The notes: generated from the letters alone by a model not told the origin. Counted from the stretch's first letter, positions 28,524 through 36,877 are shown. The stretch: 60,450 bases of DNA from Clostridia bacterium (GCA_017528375.1 JAFXOY010000052.1:1-60450), one strand, 5' to 3'. A program made the numbers and translations.

Positions 28524-28742
28524 ATGGAAAATAAAAGCGAGAAAGATTGGTTAGTAACATTATTATTATCTATCTTCGTAGGAAGCCTTGGTATTCATCG
28601 TTTCTATGTAGGTAAAATAGGAACTGGAATATTACAATTAATCACATTAGGTGGATGCGGAATCTGGTCATTAATAGATATCATAATGATTATAACAGGT
28701 AAATTTACAGATTCAGAAGGTAAAGTTATTGAAAATAAATAA
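28524..28742 (+). CDS. TM2-domain membrane protein
   Basis: This 72-residue protein is essentially one TM2 domain: helix one (LVTLLLSIFVGSLG), the HRFYVGKIGTGILQ turn and helix two (CGIWSLIDIIMIITG). It lacks the zinc-ribbon seen in the copy at 116. ATG 28524 is preferred over the in-frame GTG at 28515 because the latter is part of the AAGGGGTG ribosome site. It overlaps the next gene by 14 nt, so the two are translationally linked. Its function is unknown. Confidence 0.85.
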   Translation: MENKSEKDWLVTLLLSIFVGSLGIHRFYVGKIGTGILQLITLGGCGIWSLIDIIMIITGKFTDSEGKVIENK

Positions 28743-29046
28743 TCTAAAAAAAAGAGATAGAATATTTATATGTTTAAGTATAAATATTCTATTATTTATA
28801 TTACTGTATAATTTACCAATTAGAGATGATGGGCCAACTTTATGTTTGCATAAACTTATTACAGGAAAAGAGTGCTTTAATTGTGGAATGACAAGAGCAT
28901 GTTTATCAGTTTTGCATTTTAAATTTGAGCAAGCTTGGAACTATAATTGGAGGGTAGTAATAGTTCTACCATATGCACTTATAATATACTTATATTCATG
29001 GTATAAGTATGTATTTAAGTATAAATGTAAAAAGTTGACAAAATGA
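28729..29046 (+). CDS. DUF2752 membrane protein
   Basis: The 105-residue protein carries the DUF2752 signature: CLHKLITGKECFNCGMTRA, with the CxxCGxTR motif near residues 49-56, between two membrane helices (about 12-28 and 72-92). DUF2752 proteins are small membrane proteins of unknown role that often sit beside TM2 proteins. The proposed start is TTG 28729, 8 nt after AGAAGG inside the TM2 gene; no better start exists before the first helix. The overlap and shared promoter make a two-gene operon. Confidence 0.75.
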   Translation: MKINNLKKRDRIFICLSINILLFILLYNLPIRDDGPTLCLHKLITGKECFNCGMTRACLSVLHFKFEQAWNYNWRVVIVLPYALIIYLYSWYKYVFKYKCKKLTK

Positions 29047-29063
29047 TTATAAAATAGTAAAAT
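29035..29063 (+). promoter_or_regulatory. Promoter of the DUF4870 gene
   Basis: TTGACA (29035-29040, inside the end of the DUF2752 gene) and TAAAAT (29058-29063) are 17 bp apart. Confidence 0.65.
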
Positions 29064-29097
29064 AATGGTATATTAAATGAAAAATGAGGTGAATAAA

Positions 29098-29427
29098 ATG
29101 AATCAAAATGTAAGAGGTGTATTAGCTTATATTTTTGGACTTATTGGTGCCGCAATAGTATTAGCAGCTTATAAAGATAATGATAGCAGAACAAAATTCA
29201 ATTGTTACCAATCTATCACATTATCAATAATTAGTATAGTTGCTAGTATCGTATTAGGAATTTTAGCAAGTTTCTTACCATTCTTTAGCTTCGTAAGCTC
29301 AATAATTAGTATATTAATATTTGTATGTTGCATTATTGGAGCTGTTAAAGCTTACAAAGAAGAAGATGCAGAATTACCAGTAGTTAGTGATTTAACAAGA
29401 AACATATTCAAAAAACAATTAGACTAA
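29098..29427 (+). CDS. DUF4870/Tic20-like membrane protein
   Basis: This 109-residue protein has three to four hydrophobic helices and the DUF4870 layout: LAYIFGLIGAAIVL, a polar loop with RTKFNCYQS (the family's RFHAxQ-like motif), then two long helices and a GAVKAYKEED end. The family is widespread and uncharacterised. ATG 29098 is preferred over an in-frame ATG at 29077 because the GAGGTG ribosome site is between them. It has its own promoter and terminator and lies between the TM2/DUF2752 pair and rplI. Confidence 0.75.
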   Translation: MNQNVRGVLAYIFGLIGAAIVLAAYKDNDSRTKFNCYQSITLSIISIVASIVLGILASFLPFFSFVSSIISILIFVCCIIGAVKAYKEEDAELPVVSDLTRNIFKKQLD

Positions 29428-29431
29428 AATG

Positions 29432-29466
29432 AAAAAACTCTTTGATGAAAATCAGAGGGTTTTTTT
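29432..29466 (+). terminator. Intrinsic terminator after the DUF4870 gene
   Basis: AAAAAACTCTTTGAT pairs with ATCAGAGGGTTTTTT, with G-U pairs in the middle, ending in T residues. Confidence 0.75.
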
Positions 29467-29490
29467 GATGCAAATTTGATGTAAAATGTA

Positions 29491-29519
29491 TTGAAAAAAT
29501 AATAAAAATGATGTAAAAT
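29491..29519 (+). promoter_or_regulatory. Promoter of rplI-dnaB
   Basis: TTGAAA (29491-29496) and TAAAAT (29514-29519) are 17 bp apart. The box GATGTAAAATGT occurs twice here (about 29478 and 29510). Confidence 0.6.
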
Positions 29520-29573
29520 GTTTTCACAATATGTGATAAAGAATTTTACGTTTAGAAAGAGAAGAGGGATAAT

Positions 29574-30017
29574 ATGAAAGTAATTTTGTTAGATAATATC
29601 AAAGGCGTAGGAAAAAAAGATGAGGTAATTAATGCAAGTGATGGCTACGCAAGAAACTTTTTATTTCCAAAGAAATTAGCAGTTGAAGCAAATGCAGAAA
29701 ATATGAGTAAATTAAAAAATAAACAAGCATCAGTACAACACAAAAAAGATGTAGAAAAAGATAAAGCAGAAGAAATAGCAAAAAAATTAAAAGATATAAC
29801 TTTAACAATCAAAGTAAAAGCAGGAGAAAACGGAAGGATTTTTGGTGGAGTAACATCAAAAGAAATTTCAGAAAACCTAAAACAACAATACAAAATAGAA
29901 ATAGACAAAAAGAAAATAGTATTAAACGAAGCAATTAAAAATTTAGGAGTTTTCAATGTTTCAATAAAATTATTTGAAGGAGTAGTTGGAAATCTTAAAT
30001 TAAACGTTATAGATTAA
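29574..30017 (+). CDS. rplI: Ribosomal protein L9
   Basis: The 147-residue protein has the L9 N-terminal signature MKVILLDNIKGVGKKDEV then GYARNFLFPKKLA, a long Lys/Glu-rich connecting helix (about residues 42-78) and the C-terminal domain (GRIFGGVTSKEI). L9 binds 23S rRNA in the large subunit. It is followed by dnaB, with a 119-bp cloverleaf-type element filling the gap; the element begins at the base after the TAA stop. Length is normal for the family. Confidence 0.97.
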   Translation: MKVILLDNIKGVGKKDEVINASDGYARNFLFPKKLAVEANAENMSKLKNKQASVQHKKDVEKDKAEEIAKKLKDITLTIKVKAGENGRIFGGVTSKEISENLKQQYKIEIDKKKIVLNEAIKNLGVFNVSIKLFEGVVGNLKLNVID

Positions 30018-30136
30018 TTGCACAGCTGGGGACGCGTCCCGACTGTGCAAAATGCACAGTCAGGGACACATCAATATAGCTAACCTGTCCCTAGTTGTGC
30101 AAAATGCACAACGGGGACGCGTCCCCAGCTGTGCAA
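30018..30136. repeat. Three-unit cloverleaf hairpin element, copy 8
   Basis: The 119-bp element contains three successive units, each closed by TTGCACAG/CTGTGCAA-type arms. Unit 1 encloses GGGGACGCGTCCC, unit 2 encloses AGGGACA...TGTCCCT with a larger loop, and unit 3 encloses GGGGACGCGTCCCC. The outermost 20 or so bases at each end also pair, so an outer stem with three internal hairpins is possible. It is the inverted equivalent of the copy at 33131-33248. Confidence 0.88.
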
Positions 30137-30154
30137 GAAAGGAAGTAGAAGGCT

Positions 30155-31492
30155 ATGGATTTTAATAAAGTACCACCACATGATCTAGAAGCAGAGCAAG
30201 CAGTCTTAGGAAGTATGTTTATAGAAAAAGAAGCTGTTATAGCTGCTGTTGAAGCACTTACTGAACAAGACTTTTATAGAGAAGATAATAGAATAATATA
30301 TTCAGCAATGATAAATCTATATAGTAGAGGTGAATCTATAGATATTATTACTGTTAAATCTGAGCTTTCATCTATGGGAAAATTAGATGCTGTTGGTGGA
30401 CTTGAGTATTTATCTCAATTGCCTGACATGGTGCCTACTACCGCTAATGTTGATAAGTATATAAAAATAGTTGAAGAGAAATCTTCATTAAGAGCTTTAA
30501 TAAAAACTGCTAATGAATTAATTTCTTTAGGCTATGATCCAACACAAGAAGTTGAAGAATTGATGGATAATGCTGAAAGAAAAATATTTAATGTAATGCA
30601 GAACAGAACTCAAAAAAGTTATAGCTCAATGAAAGAAATTTTGGTTGATTCATTTATTGAATTGGAGCAATTATATAATAGAAAAGGACATATTACAGGT
30701 GTTCCAACGGGATTTATAGATTTAGATAATAAAACAGCAGGACTTCATGGTTCAGAACTAATATTGGTTGCAGCAAGACCTGCAATGGGAAAATCAGCTT
30801 TCGCTTTAAATATTGCTACAAATGCTGCTGTTAGAGCTAAAACTCCAGTGGTAATATTCAGTCTAGAGATGTCAAAAGAACAAATGGCAAACAGGATTCT
30901 TTGTAGTGAAGCTTTAGTTGATAGTAATAAAGTTAGAACAGGAAAAGTTGAAGACGATGACTGGAAGAAACTAGCCGAAGCTTCAGGAATTTTATCTGAA
31001 GCAGGAATTTTTATTGATGATACACCTGGTATTTCTGTAATGGAAATTCGTGCTAAATGTAGAAAGATGCAATTAGAACAAAATATCGGATTAGTAGTAA
31101 TTGACTACTTGCAGCTTGTTCAAGGAAGCAATAAAAGGGTTGGAAGCCGTGAGCAAGAAATTGCTGAAATTAGTAGATCATTAAAAATATTAGCAAAAGA
31201 GCTTAATGTACCAGTTATTGCGCTTTCACAATTATCTCGTGCTCCTGAACAAAGACCAGACCATAGACCTATGTTATCTGACCTTCGTGAATCTGGATCT
31301 ATAGAGCAAGATGCTGATATTGTAATGTTCTTATATAGAGATGATTATTATAATCCAGATACAGATGCTAAGAATGTTGCAGAAGTAATTTTGGCTAAGC
31401 ACAGAGCTGGTTCAACAGGAACAATAGAGCTGTTGTGGCTTGGAAATTATACAAAATTTGTTAATAAAACCAATTATGATCCTATGGGATAG
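30155..31492 (+). CDS. dnaB: Replicative DNA helicase (DnaB family)
   Basis: The 445-residue helicase unwinds DNA ahead of the replisome. The N-terminal domain (about residues 5-105; PPHDLEAEQAVLGSM) is followed by a RecA-like core with Walker A AARPAMGKSAFA (about 205-216), Walker B LVVIDYLQL and the LSDLRESGSIEQDADIVMF block. It is the homologue called dnaC in Bacillus subtilis. The ribosome site GGAAGTAGAAGG follows directly on a hairpin element. It is the last gene of the rplI transcript and ends with a terminator. Confidence 0.97.
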   Translation: MDFNKVPPHDLEAEQAVLGSMFIEKEAVIAAVEALTEQDFYREDNRIIYSAMINLYSRGESIDIITVKSELSSMGKLDAVGGLEYLSQLPDMVPTTANVDKYIKIVEEKSSLRALIKTANELISLGYDPTQEVEELMDNAERKIFNVMQNRTQKSYSSMKEILVDSFIELEQLYNRKGHITGVPTGFIDLDNKTAGLHGSELILVAARPAMGKSAFALNIATNAAVRAKTPVVIFSLEMSKEQMANRILCSEALVDSNKVRTGKVEDDDWKKLAEASGILSEAGIFIDDTPGISVMEIRAKCRKMQLEQNIGLVVIDYLQLVQGSNKRVGSREQEIAEISRSLKILAKELNVPVIALSQLSRAPEQRPDHRPMLSDLRESGSIEQDADIVMFLYRDDYYNPDTDAKNVAEVILAKHRAGSTGTIELLWLGNYTKFVNKTNYDPMG

Positions 31493-31504
31493 AGATAAAA
31501 AAAG

Positions 31505-31528
31505 AAACCGTTTTACCGCGGTTTTTTT
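31505..31528 (+). terminator. Terminator of dnaB
   Basis: AAACCG pairs with CGGTTT across an eight-base loop, followed by T residues. Confidence 0.7.
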
Positions 31529-31554
31529 GCATTTATTAATATTTTTTAAAAAAC

Positions 31555-31604
31555 TTGAAAATTATGTAAATTAGTGCTATAATAAGTTATCAGGAATATC
31601 CTGA
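31555..31604 (+). promoter_or_regulatory. Promoter with TCAGGA-N3-TCCTGA operator, first hydrolase
   Basis: TTGAAA (31555-31560) and TATAAT (31578-31583) are 17 bp apart. TCAGGA-ATA-TCCTGA (31590-31604) begins 6 nt after the -10 and covers the expected start point. The same layout precedes the next gene. Confidence 0.7.
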
Positions 31605-31641
31605 AATACATTTTTAATTTACACAGAAAAGAGGGAATTTT

Positions 31642-32229
31642 ATGAGTTCTGATGAAGAAAAAAGCAAATCTGGACGGATTATGGAAGAGTTAAAATCTTC
31701 CTGGTTGGGCTATCTCATTCTTTTAGCTATAATTATAGGATTTGTAGTTATAGCTTTGAGTGGCAAAATCGGTAGCGGTATAAAGAATAAAATTGGTAAC
31801 AATTTTACTAAGCCGCAGCTTCCCGGGAGTTCATCCACAGTTTCAGAAGTAGATCCTGACTTAGTATGTCTTGTCTATAGTGAAGCAAATGGATATAGCT
31901 CCGACGTGCAGCAGGGAGTTGCTTCTGTTGTATTCAACAGGGTTAAAGACGTGCGATTCCCAAGCACCATTCATGATGTAGTATTTCAGACCTCCCAGTT
32001 TGAATCTGTATATACAGGAACCTTAGTTCCATACGATTCAATTCCGGATACTGAAAAGCAGCTGGTTGAAAATGCTATAAAAAAAGCACAGTCAGTTGAT
32101 AACACAGGTGGAGCGCTGTTCTACTATAAGCCTGGTCAGGTTGAACCAAGTGAAGATCAGTGGATTCGCAACATGGATGGTGTAACAGTTGTTGATAATG
32201 TTGTTTTTATGACAACTTATCCGTATTAA
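31642..32229 (+). CDS. Membrane-anchored SleB-type cell wall hydrolase 1
   Basis: This 195-residue protein has a short cytoplasmic N-terminus, one membrane helix (about residues 21-42), a linker and a C-terminal hydrolase_2/SleB domain (about 68-195): VCLVYSEANGYSSDVQQGVA with the presumed catalytic Glu in SEAN, then VVFNRVKDVRFPSTIHDVVF and QFESV. The family cleaves peptidoglycan, in SleB as a lytic transglycosylase during spore germination. Codon use is less AT-rich than in its neighbours. It has its own promoter, operator and terminator, and a paralogue follows with the same control region. It lacks the SleB peptidoglycan-binding domain. Confidence 0.85.
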   Translation: MSSDEEKSKSGRIMEELKSSWLGYLILLAIIIGFVVIALSGKIGSGIKNKIGNNFTKPQLPGSSSTVSEVDPDLVCLVYSEANGYSSDVQQGVASVVFNRVKDVRFPSTIHDVVFQTSQFESVYTGTLVPYDSIPDTEKQLVENAIKKAQSVDNTGGALFYYKPGQVEPSEDQWIRNMDGVTVVDNVVFMTTYPY

Positions 32230-32263
32230 CTATCAGTAATTTTAATTTTATTTCATCTTTTCG

Positions 32264-32300
32264 TCTCCTAATCCAAATGGGTTAGGAGATTTTTCTTTTT
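32264..32300 (+). terminator. Terminator of the first SleB-type gene
   Basis: TCTCCTAA (32264-32271) pairs with TTAGGAGA (32282-32289), followed by TTTTTC and more T residues. Confidence 0.8.
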
Positions 32301-32359
32301 TTAATGTAATTGTTATTTGTGAGAAAATGAAGAGTGTTTCTATTGATAATATTCAAGAT

Positions 32360-32409
32360 TTGAATTATTTGTAAAAATATGCTATAATAAAGTATCAGGA
32401 TTTTCCTGA
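32360..32409 (+). promoter_or_regulatory. Promoter with TCAGGA-N3-TCCTGA operator, second hydrolase
   Basis: TTGAAT (32360-32365) and TATAAT (32383-32388) are 17 bp apart. TCAGGA-TTT-TCCTGA (32395-32409) begins 6 nt after the -10, exactly as upstream of the first copy. Confidence 0.7.
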
Positions 32410-32433
32410 AATACTAAAAAGAGGTACATTGAA

Positions 32434-33024
32434 ATGAATAATAGTAAATCAGAATCAGGTCCGAATTTCCTTATTGTGGTTATTATTTTAATTATAGGTA
32501 TCGTCGTAGGCGGTGGAAAAATTGAAAAAAATGGTGATGTTGAAATAAAATCAAAGTCAACATACAGTGAACCGAAAAATAAGGAAAGCACTATGCAAGT
32601 AAGTGATTCAGATTTTAATAATCTCACAATGCTTGTATTAGCAGAGGCTGGAGGTCAACCACATGATGGCAAAGTTGCTGTTGCGGCAACCGTACTTAAC
32701 AGATATAAAGAACGGGATTATGCATCAATATATGATGTAATATTCGCACCAGGACAGTTTAGTTGCTGCGTTAACGGATATTTCTGCCACGCAAACGGAA
32801 TTCCATTATCATTTGAAAATTATCCTCAGGATATGATCGATGATGCGATGAGTGCAGTGGAAGATGCCTTACAAGGAAAAGATCCTACTAAACAAGCATT
32901 AGGAGGAGGATGTCTATATTATTACAATCCTGACTATACCCCTGATGATGAATTAGCAGCCAGATCTAATCTTCAGACAACTTACCGAATAGGAGACCAC
33001 GTCTTCTATCGTGAATGGACTTAG
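32434..33024 (+). CDS. Membrane-anchored SleB-type cell wall hydrolase 2
   Basis: The 196-residue paralogue of the preceding gene has an N-terminal membrane helix (about residues 11-28), a charged linker and a SleB-type domain (about 60-196): LTMLVLAEAGGQPHDGKVAV with the presumed catalytic Glu in AEAG, TVLNRYKER, FAPGQFSC and a glycine-rich GGGCLYYYNP strand. It keeps the family motifs better than copy 1. It has several Cys (CC and FCH near residues 109-117) not seen in copy 1. Base composition is less AT-rich than the surroundings. It has its own promoter with the same operator and its own terminator. Confidence 0.87.
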   Translation: MNNSKSESGPNFLIVVIILIIGIVVGGGKIEKNGDVEIKSKSTYSEPKNKESTMQVSDSDFNNLTMLVLAEAGGQPHDGKVAVAATVLNRYKERDYASIYDVIFAPGQFSCCVNGYFCHANGIPLSFENYPQDMIDDAMSAVEDALQGKDPTKQALGGGCLYYYNPDYTPDDELAARSNLQTTYRIGDHVFYREWT

Positions 33025-33072
33025 CCATTCGATACGTAACCTCCTTTGTTTCATCTGATTTATCTCTTTTTT

Positions 33073-33103
33073 CCCCTAATTTATTAATTAGGGGATTTTT
33101 CTT
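33073..33103 (+). terminator. Terminator of the second SleB-type gene
   Basis: CCCCTAAT (33073-33080) pairs with ATTAGGGG (33087-33094), followed by ATTTTTCTT. Confidence 0.8.
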
Positions 33104-33130
33104 GCGCATTTATCAAAAGTATGCTAAAAT
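33102..33130 (+). promoter_or_regulatory. Possible promoter of tilS
   Basis: TTGCGC (33102-33107) and TAAAAT (33125-33130) are 17 bp apart. Transcription would begin inside the first bases of the following hairpin element. Confidence 0.5.
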
Positions 33131-33248
33131 ATGCACAATTGGGGACGCGTCCCTGCTGTGCATTTTGCACAGCGAGGGACAGGTCATGTTGCTAATGTGT
33201 CCCTGACTGTGCATTTTGCACAGTCGGGACGCGTCCCCAGCTGTGCAA
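33131..33248. repeat. Three-unit cloverleaf hairpin element, copy 9
   Basis: The 118-bp element has the same three-unit structure as the copy at 30018-30136 but in inverted orientation; about the last 70 bases match its reverse complement almost exactly. Arms are TGCACAA/..TGTGCA and GCACAGTC types around GGGGACGCGTCCC. Its last bases, TGCAA, overlap the AAGGAGG ribosome site of tilS. Confidence 0.88.
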
Positions 33249-33259
33249 GGAGGAAAAAA

Positions 33260-34243
33260 TTGATTAACAAAGTCTTAAAAACAATAAATAAATATAATTT
33301 AATAGATAAAAAAGACAGCATCGTCATTGGTGTTTCCGGCGGACCAGATTCAATGTGTTTATTAAGTATTTTGAATTCTCTGAAAGAGCAACTTAATATT
33401 TCAATTACAGTTGCGCACATTAATCATATGATTCGTAAAGAGGCAGATGAAGAAACAAAGTATGTTCAAGATTATTGTAACAAGCTTAATATTCCATGTT
33501 ACATAAAAAGAATTGATGTTATAGAAAAATCAAGTCAAGAAAAAATTGGTACAGAAGAGGCAGGAAGAAAGGCTAGATATGATTTTTTTGAAGAAGTTGC
33601 AAAACAAGTTAGTGCAAATAAAATTGCAACAGCTCATAATGCAAATGATAATGCTGAAACTGTATTAATGAACATATTTAGAGGTGCAGGAGCATCTGGA
33701 TTAAAGGGAATTGAACCAATTAGAAATGGGAAATTTATAAGACCATTAATTGAATGTCAAAGAGATGAAATAGAAAAATATTGTGAAGAACACAAATTAG
33801 AACCAAAAATTGATCAATCTAACTTTGAAAACATATATACACGAAATAAGATTAGAAACATTTTGATTCCAAATATCAAGCAAGAATTTAATCCAAACAT
33901 AATAGAATCATTAAACAAAATGTCAGCACTACTAAGAGAAGAAAATGATTTTATTGAACAATATGTTGAAGAAGTGTGGAAAACTTTATATATAAGCAAA
34001 GATGAAAATGAATTAGTACTGGACTTAAAGAAATTTAATAAATTAAATAGATTTATTAAAAGTAAAATAGTATTAGTTTCTATTAATAAAGTGATGGGAA
34101 GTACACAAGGAATTGAAAAGATTCATGTCGAGGATATAATTAAACTATGTGAGAAAAACATAGGGAATAAGTACTTAACGCCAAATAAAAACATTAAAAT
34201 ATATGTTAATGAGGGTAAGGTAAAGTTTATTTCATTAAAATGA
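33260..34243 (+). CDS. tilS: tRNA(Ile)-lysidine synthase
   Basis: The 327-residue enzyme attaches lysine to C34 of the CAU-anticodon isoleucine tRNA using ATP, so that it reads AUA, a codon heavily used in this AT-rich genome. The PP-loop motif GVSGGPDSMC is at about residues 23-32, followed by HINHMIR and TAHNANDNAETVLMN. At 327 residues it has the catalytic and middle domains but lacks most of the C-terminal domain of longer TilS proteins. The start is TTG 33260, 6 nt after AAGGAGG. A longer frame from 33131 reads through the hairpin element and should not be used. ftsH follows, as in many Bacillota, but without hpt. Confidence 0.93.
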   Translation: MINKVLKTINKYNLIDKKDSIVIGVSGGPDSMCLLSILNSLKEQLNISITVAHINHMIRKEADEETKYVQDYCNKLNIPCYIKRIDVIEKSSQEKIGTEEAGRKARYDFFEEVAKQVSANKIATAHNANDNAETVLMNIFRGAGASGLKGIEPIRNGKFIRPLIECQRDEIEKYCEEHKLEPKIDQSNFENIYTRNKIRNILIPNIKQEFNPNIIESLNKMSALLREENDFIEQYVEEVWKTLYISKDENELVLDLKKFNKLNRFIKSKIVLVSINKVMGSTQGIEKIHVEDIIKLCEKNIGNKYLTPNKNIKIYVNEGKVKFISLK

Positions 34244-34251
34244 TAAAAGCC

Positions 34252-34296
34252 ATAAAACTAGGGAATCAAGCATTTTCTAGTTTTATTACTTTTTTA
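34252..34296 (+). terminator. Terminator of tilS
   Basis: ATAAAACTAG pairs with CTAGTTTTAT (34277-34286), followed by TACTTTTTTAT. Confidence 0.7.
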
Positions 34297-34380
34297 TGAC
34301 ATTTTTGAATACAAACCCTGATTTCCGTAATACTCGAGGAAAATGTAGAATTTTGTAGGCTGAAAGTTTGCAAAAACGTA

Positions 34381-34409
34381 TTGAAATAGGGAAAAATATA
34401 TGTTATATT
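34381..34409 (+). promoter_or_regulatory. Promoter of ftsH
   Basis: TTGAAA (34381-34386) and TATATT (34404-34409) are 17 bp apart, with an extended TGT before the -10. Confidence 0.65.
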
Positions 34410-34453
34410 TTCAAATAGATTTATAAATATATTCTACATAAGGAGGGAATATT

Positions 34454-36250
34454 TTGAAAAACACAATAAAAACTTTAGCAATATGGGGAATAATCGGTAT
34501 AATATTTATTGTACTTATTTCTTCAATATTAGAAAATACTGATAGAAAGCTTTCATACTCAGACTTAGTAAAGAAGATAGAAGCAAATGAAATTGAAAGC
34601 GTGGAAATAAGCTCATCAGGAGATTCTGCAAATGTAAAAATAAAGGACGAATCATTCCAAAAAGAAGTTAATATACCAAACATGGAAAATTTTATGAACA
34701 CATTAGATGAACCAATTAAGAATGGTCAAGTAACAGTTACAAGAAAATCTGAATCATGGATTATGGTTTTACTTGGATTATTAACACCATTTGGACTTTT
34801 AATAATATTCTTTATATTCTGGTTTATATTAATGAACAGAAACCAAGGGGCTGGAAAATCAATGTCTTTTGGTAAAAGTAAAGCTAGAAATATTACAGAA
34901 ATAGATAAAAATAAAGTTACATTTAATGATGTAGCAGGTGTTGATGAAGAAAAAGAAGAATTACAAGAAATTGTAGAATTCTTAAAAAATCCTAAGAAAT
35001 TTACTGACATGGGTGCTAGAATTCCAAAGGGAGTTTTATTAGTTGGACATCCTGGTACAGGAAAAACATTACTTGCAAAAGCTGTTGCAGGTGAAGCTGG
35101 GGTTCCATTCTTTATAATAAGTGGATCAGACTTCGTTGAAATGTTCGTAGGTGTTGGTGCATCACGTGTTAGAGATTTATTTGAACAAGCTAAGAAAAAT
35201 GCTCCATGCATAATTTTTATAGATGAAATTGATGCAGTTGGACGTCAAAGAGGAGCAGGTGTTGGTGGAGGACATGATGAAAGAGAGCAAACATTAAACC
35301 AATTACTTGTTGAAATGGACGGATTTGCTACAAACGAAGGTGTAATAGTTCTTGCTGCAACAAACAGACCTGACATATTAGATAAAGCTTTATTACGTCC
35401 AGGAAGATTTGATAGACAAATTGTAGTATCAGCTCCTGATGTTAAAGCAAGGGAAGATATACTAGAAGTTCATGCAAGAAGAAAACGTATTGGTGATGAT
35501 GTTGATTTCAAAACTATAGCTAAAAATACTTCAGGATTTTCTGGAGCTGATTTAGAGAATGTTCTAAATGAAGCAGCATTATTAGCTGCAAGAAGAAATA
35601 AATCTGAAATCAATATGGCTGAAATTGAGGATGCTATGGTAAAAGTTACAATGGGTCCTGAAAAGAAAACAAGAGTTAGAAGCGAAAAAGAAAATAAATT
35701 AGTTGCATATCATGAAGCAGGTCATGCAGTAGTAAGTAGATTTTTACCTACACAAGATGCTGTACACCAAATTTCAATTGTACCTAGAGGAATGGCTGGA
35801 GGATATACAATGTATAGACCAACAGAAGACAAGTCATTTATGTCTAAATCAGAAATGTTAGAGCAAATTGTTTCATTACTTGGAGGAAGAGTAGCAGAAC
35901 AACTTATTCTAAATGATATTTCAACAGGTGCAAGCAATGATATTGAAAGAGCAACACAAATTGCAAGAGCAATGGTTACAAAATATGGTATGAGTGAAAG
36001 AATAGGAACAATAATGCTTGGAAGCAACCAAGAAGAAGTGTTCTTAGGAAGAGATTTTTCTCACGGAAAAGAATATTCAGAAGAAACAGCTGGAATTATT
36101 GACGAAGAAGTTAAAGCAATTGTTGATAATGCATATAAAACAGCTGAAAAAATCTTAAAAGAAAACATTGATAAACTTCATGCGGTTGCTGGAGTACTTC
36201 TTGAGAAAGAGAAGATTGATGGAGAAGAGTTTGATAGAATTTTTGCTTAA
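34454..36250 (+). CDS. ftsH: ATP-dependent membrane zinc metalloprotease FtsH
   Basis: The 598-residue protease has two membrane helices (about residues 7-25 and 103-127) around a small extracellular domain, an AAA+ module and an M41 peptidase. Walker A reads GHPGTGKT (198-205), with His199 in place of the usual Pro. Walker B is FIDEIDAVG, the second region of homology ends in RPGRFDR, and the zinc motif is HEAGH (about residue 417). It removes misassembled membrane proteins and regulators. The start is TTG 34454, 6 nt after AGGAGGG. Length is near the lower end for the family, with only a short C-terminal tail. Confidence 0.96.
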   Translation: MKNTIKTLAIWGIIGIIFIVLISSILENTDRKLSYSDLVKKIEANEIESVEISSSGDSANVKIKDESFQKEVNIPNMENFMNTLDEPIKNGQVTVTRKSESWIMVLLGLLTPFGLLIIFFIFWFILMNRNQGAGKSMSFGKSKARNITEIDKNKVTFNDVAGVDEEKEELQEIVEFLKNPKKFTDMGARIPKGVLLVGHPGTGKTLLAKAVAGEAGVPFFIISGSDFVEMFVGVGASRVRDLFEQAKKNAPCIIFIDEIDAVGRQRGAGVGGGHDEREQTLNQLLVEMDGFATNEGVIVLAATNRPDILDKALLRPGRFDRQIVVSAPDVKAREDILEVHARRKRIGDDVDFKTIAKNTSGFSGADLENVLNEAALLAARRNKSEINMAEIEDAMVKVTMGPEKKTRVRSEKENKLVAYHEAGHAVVSRFLPTQDAVHQISIVPRGMAGGYTMYRPTEDKSFMSKSEMLEQIVSLLGGRVAEQLILNDISTGASNDIERATQIARAMVTKYGMSERIGTIMLGSNQEEVFLGRDFSHGKEYSEETAGIIDEEVKAIVDNAYKTAEKILKENIDKLHAVAGVLLEKEKIDGEEFDRIFA

Positions 36251-36260
36251 AATCATAGGG

Positions 36261-36288
36261 TTGATTTTGTGGAAGAATGTGTTATAAT
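36261..36288 (+). promoter_or_regulatory. Promoter of rubrerythrin
   Basis: TTGATT (36261-36266) and TATAAT (36283-36288) are 16 bp apart. Confidence 0.65.
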
Positions 36289-36317
36289 GAATGCAAATTA
36301 TTTTAGGAGGTTTAATT

Positions 36318-36860
36318 ATGCCAGATTTAAAAGGAACAAAAACAGAAAAAAATTTAATGGATGCTTTTACAGGAGAGTCAATGGCTAGAAATAAATATAC
36401 TTATTATGCTAGCAAAGCAAAAAAAGAAGGATATGAGCAGATAGCAGCAATATTCCAAGAAACAGCTGATAATGAAAAAGAACATGCTAAAATATGGTTT
36501 AAATTATTACATGAAGGAGATATTCCAACAACGACAGTAAACTTGACAGATGCAGCAAATGGTGAGAATTATGAATGGACAGACATGTATGATAGAATGG
36601 CTAAAGAAGCTAGAGAAGAAGGGTTTGACAGAATAGCTTATTTATTTGAAGCTGTTGGAAAAATTGAAAAAGAACATGAAGAAAGATATAAAAAACTATT
36701 AGAGAATATTGAAGGTGGATTAGTATTTAGCAAAGATGGAGATGCAATTTGGAAATGTAGAAATTGTGGACATATTGTTATTGGAAAACAAGCTCCAGAA
36801 GTTTGTCCAGTATGTAATCATCCAAAATCATTCTTTGAAGTAAAAGCTGAAAATTATTAA
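36318..36860 (+). CDS. rbr: Rubrerythrin
   Basis: The 180-residue protein reduces hydrogen peroxide in anaerobes, using electrons from a rubredoxin or NADH-linked reductase. The diiron four-helix bundle supplies Glu and His ligands ([11 protein letters not shown] near residue 17, [11 protein letters not shown] near 47, [10 protein letters not shown] near 95, EKEHEERY near 112). The C-terminal rubredoxin-like domain has two CxxC pairs (WKCRNCGH and VCPVCNH, about 145-170). ATG 36318 is chosen over an in-frame ATG at 36291 because TAGGAGG lies between them. It has its own promoter and terminator. Confidence 0.95.
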   Translation: MPDLKGTKTEKNLMDAFTGESMARNKYTYYASKAKKEGYEQIAAIFQETADNEKEHAKIWFKLLHEGDIPTTTVNLTDAANGENYEWTDMYDRMAKEAREEGFDRIAYLFEAVGKIEKEHEERYKKLLENIEGGLVFSKDGDAIWKCRNCGHIVIGKQAPEVCPVCNHPKSFFEVKAENY

Positions 36861-36877
36861 TAAATCACTAAAAAGTG

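Noticed and set aside
33015-33206. Open frame of 63 codons overlapping a hydrolase end, its terminator and a hairpin element
   Set aside because: It reads through a terminator stem and a repeat and has no ribosome site.
33131-33259. A 43-codon N-terminal extension of tilS beginning in the hairpin element
   Set aside because: The extension translates the palindrome (repeated HFAQ and GRVP pieces), and the AAGGAGG ribosome site with TTG 33260 gives the normal TilS start.
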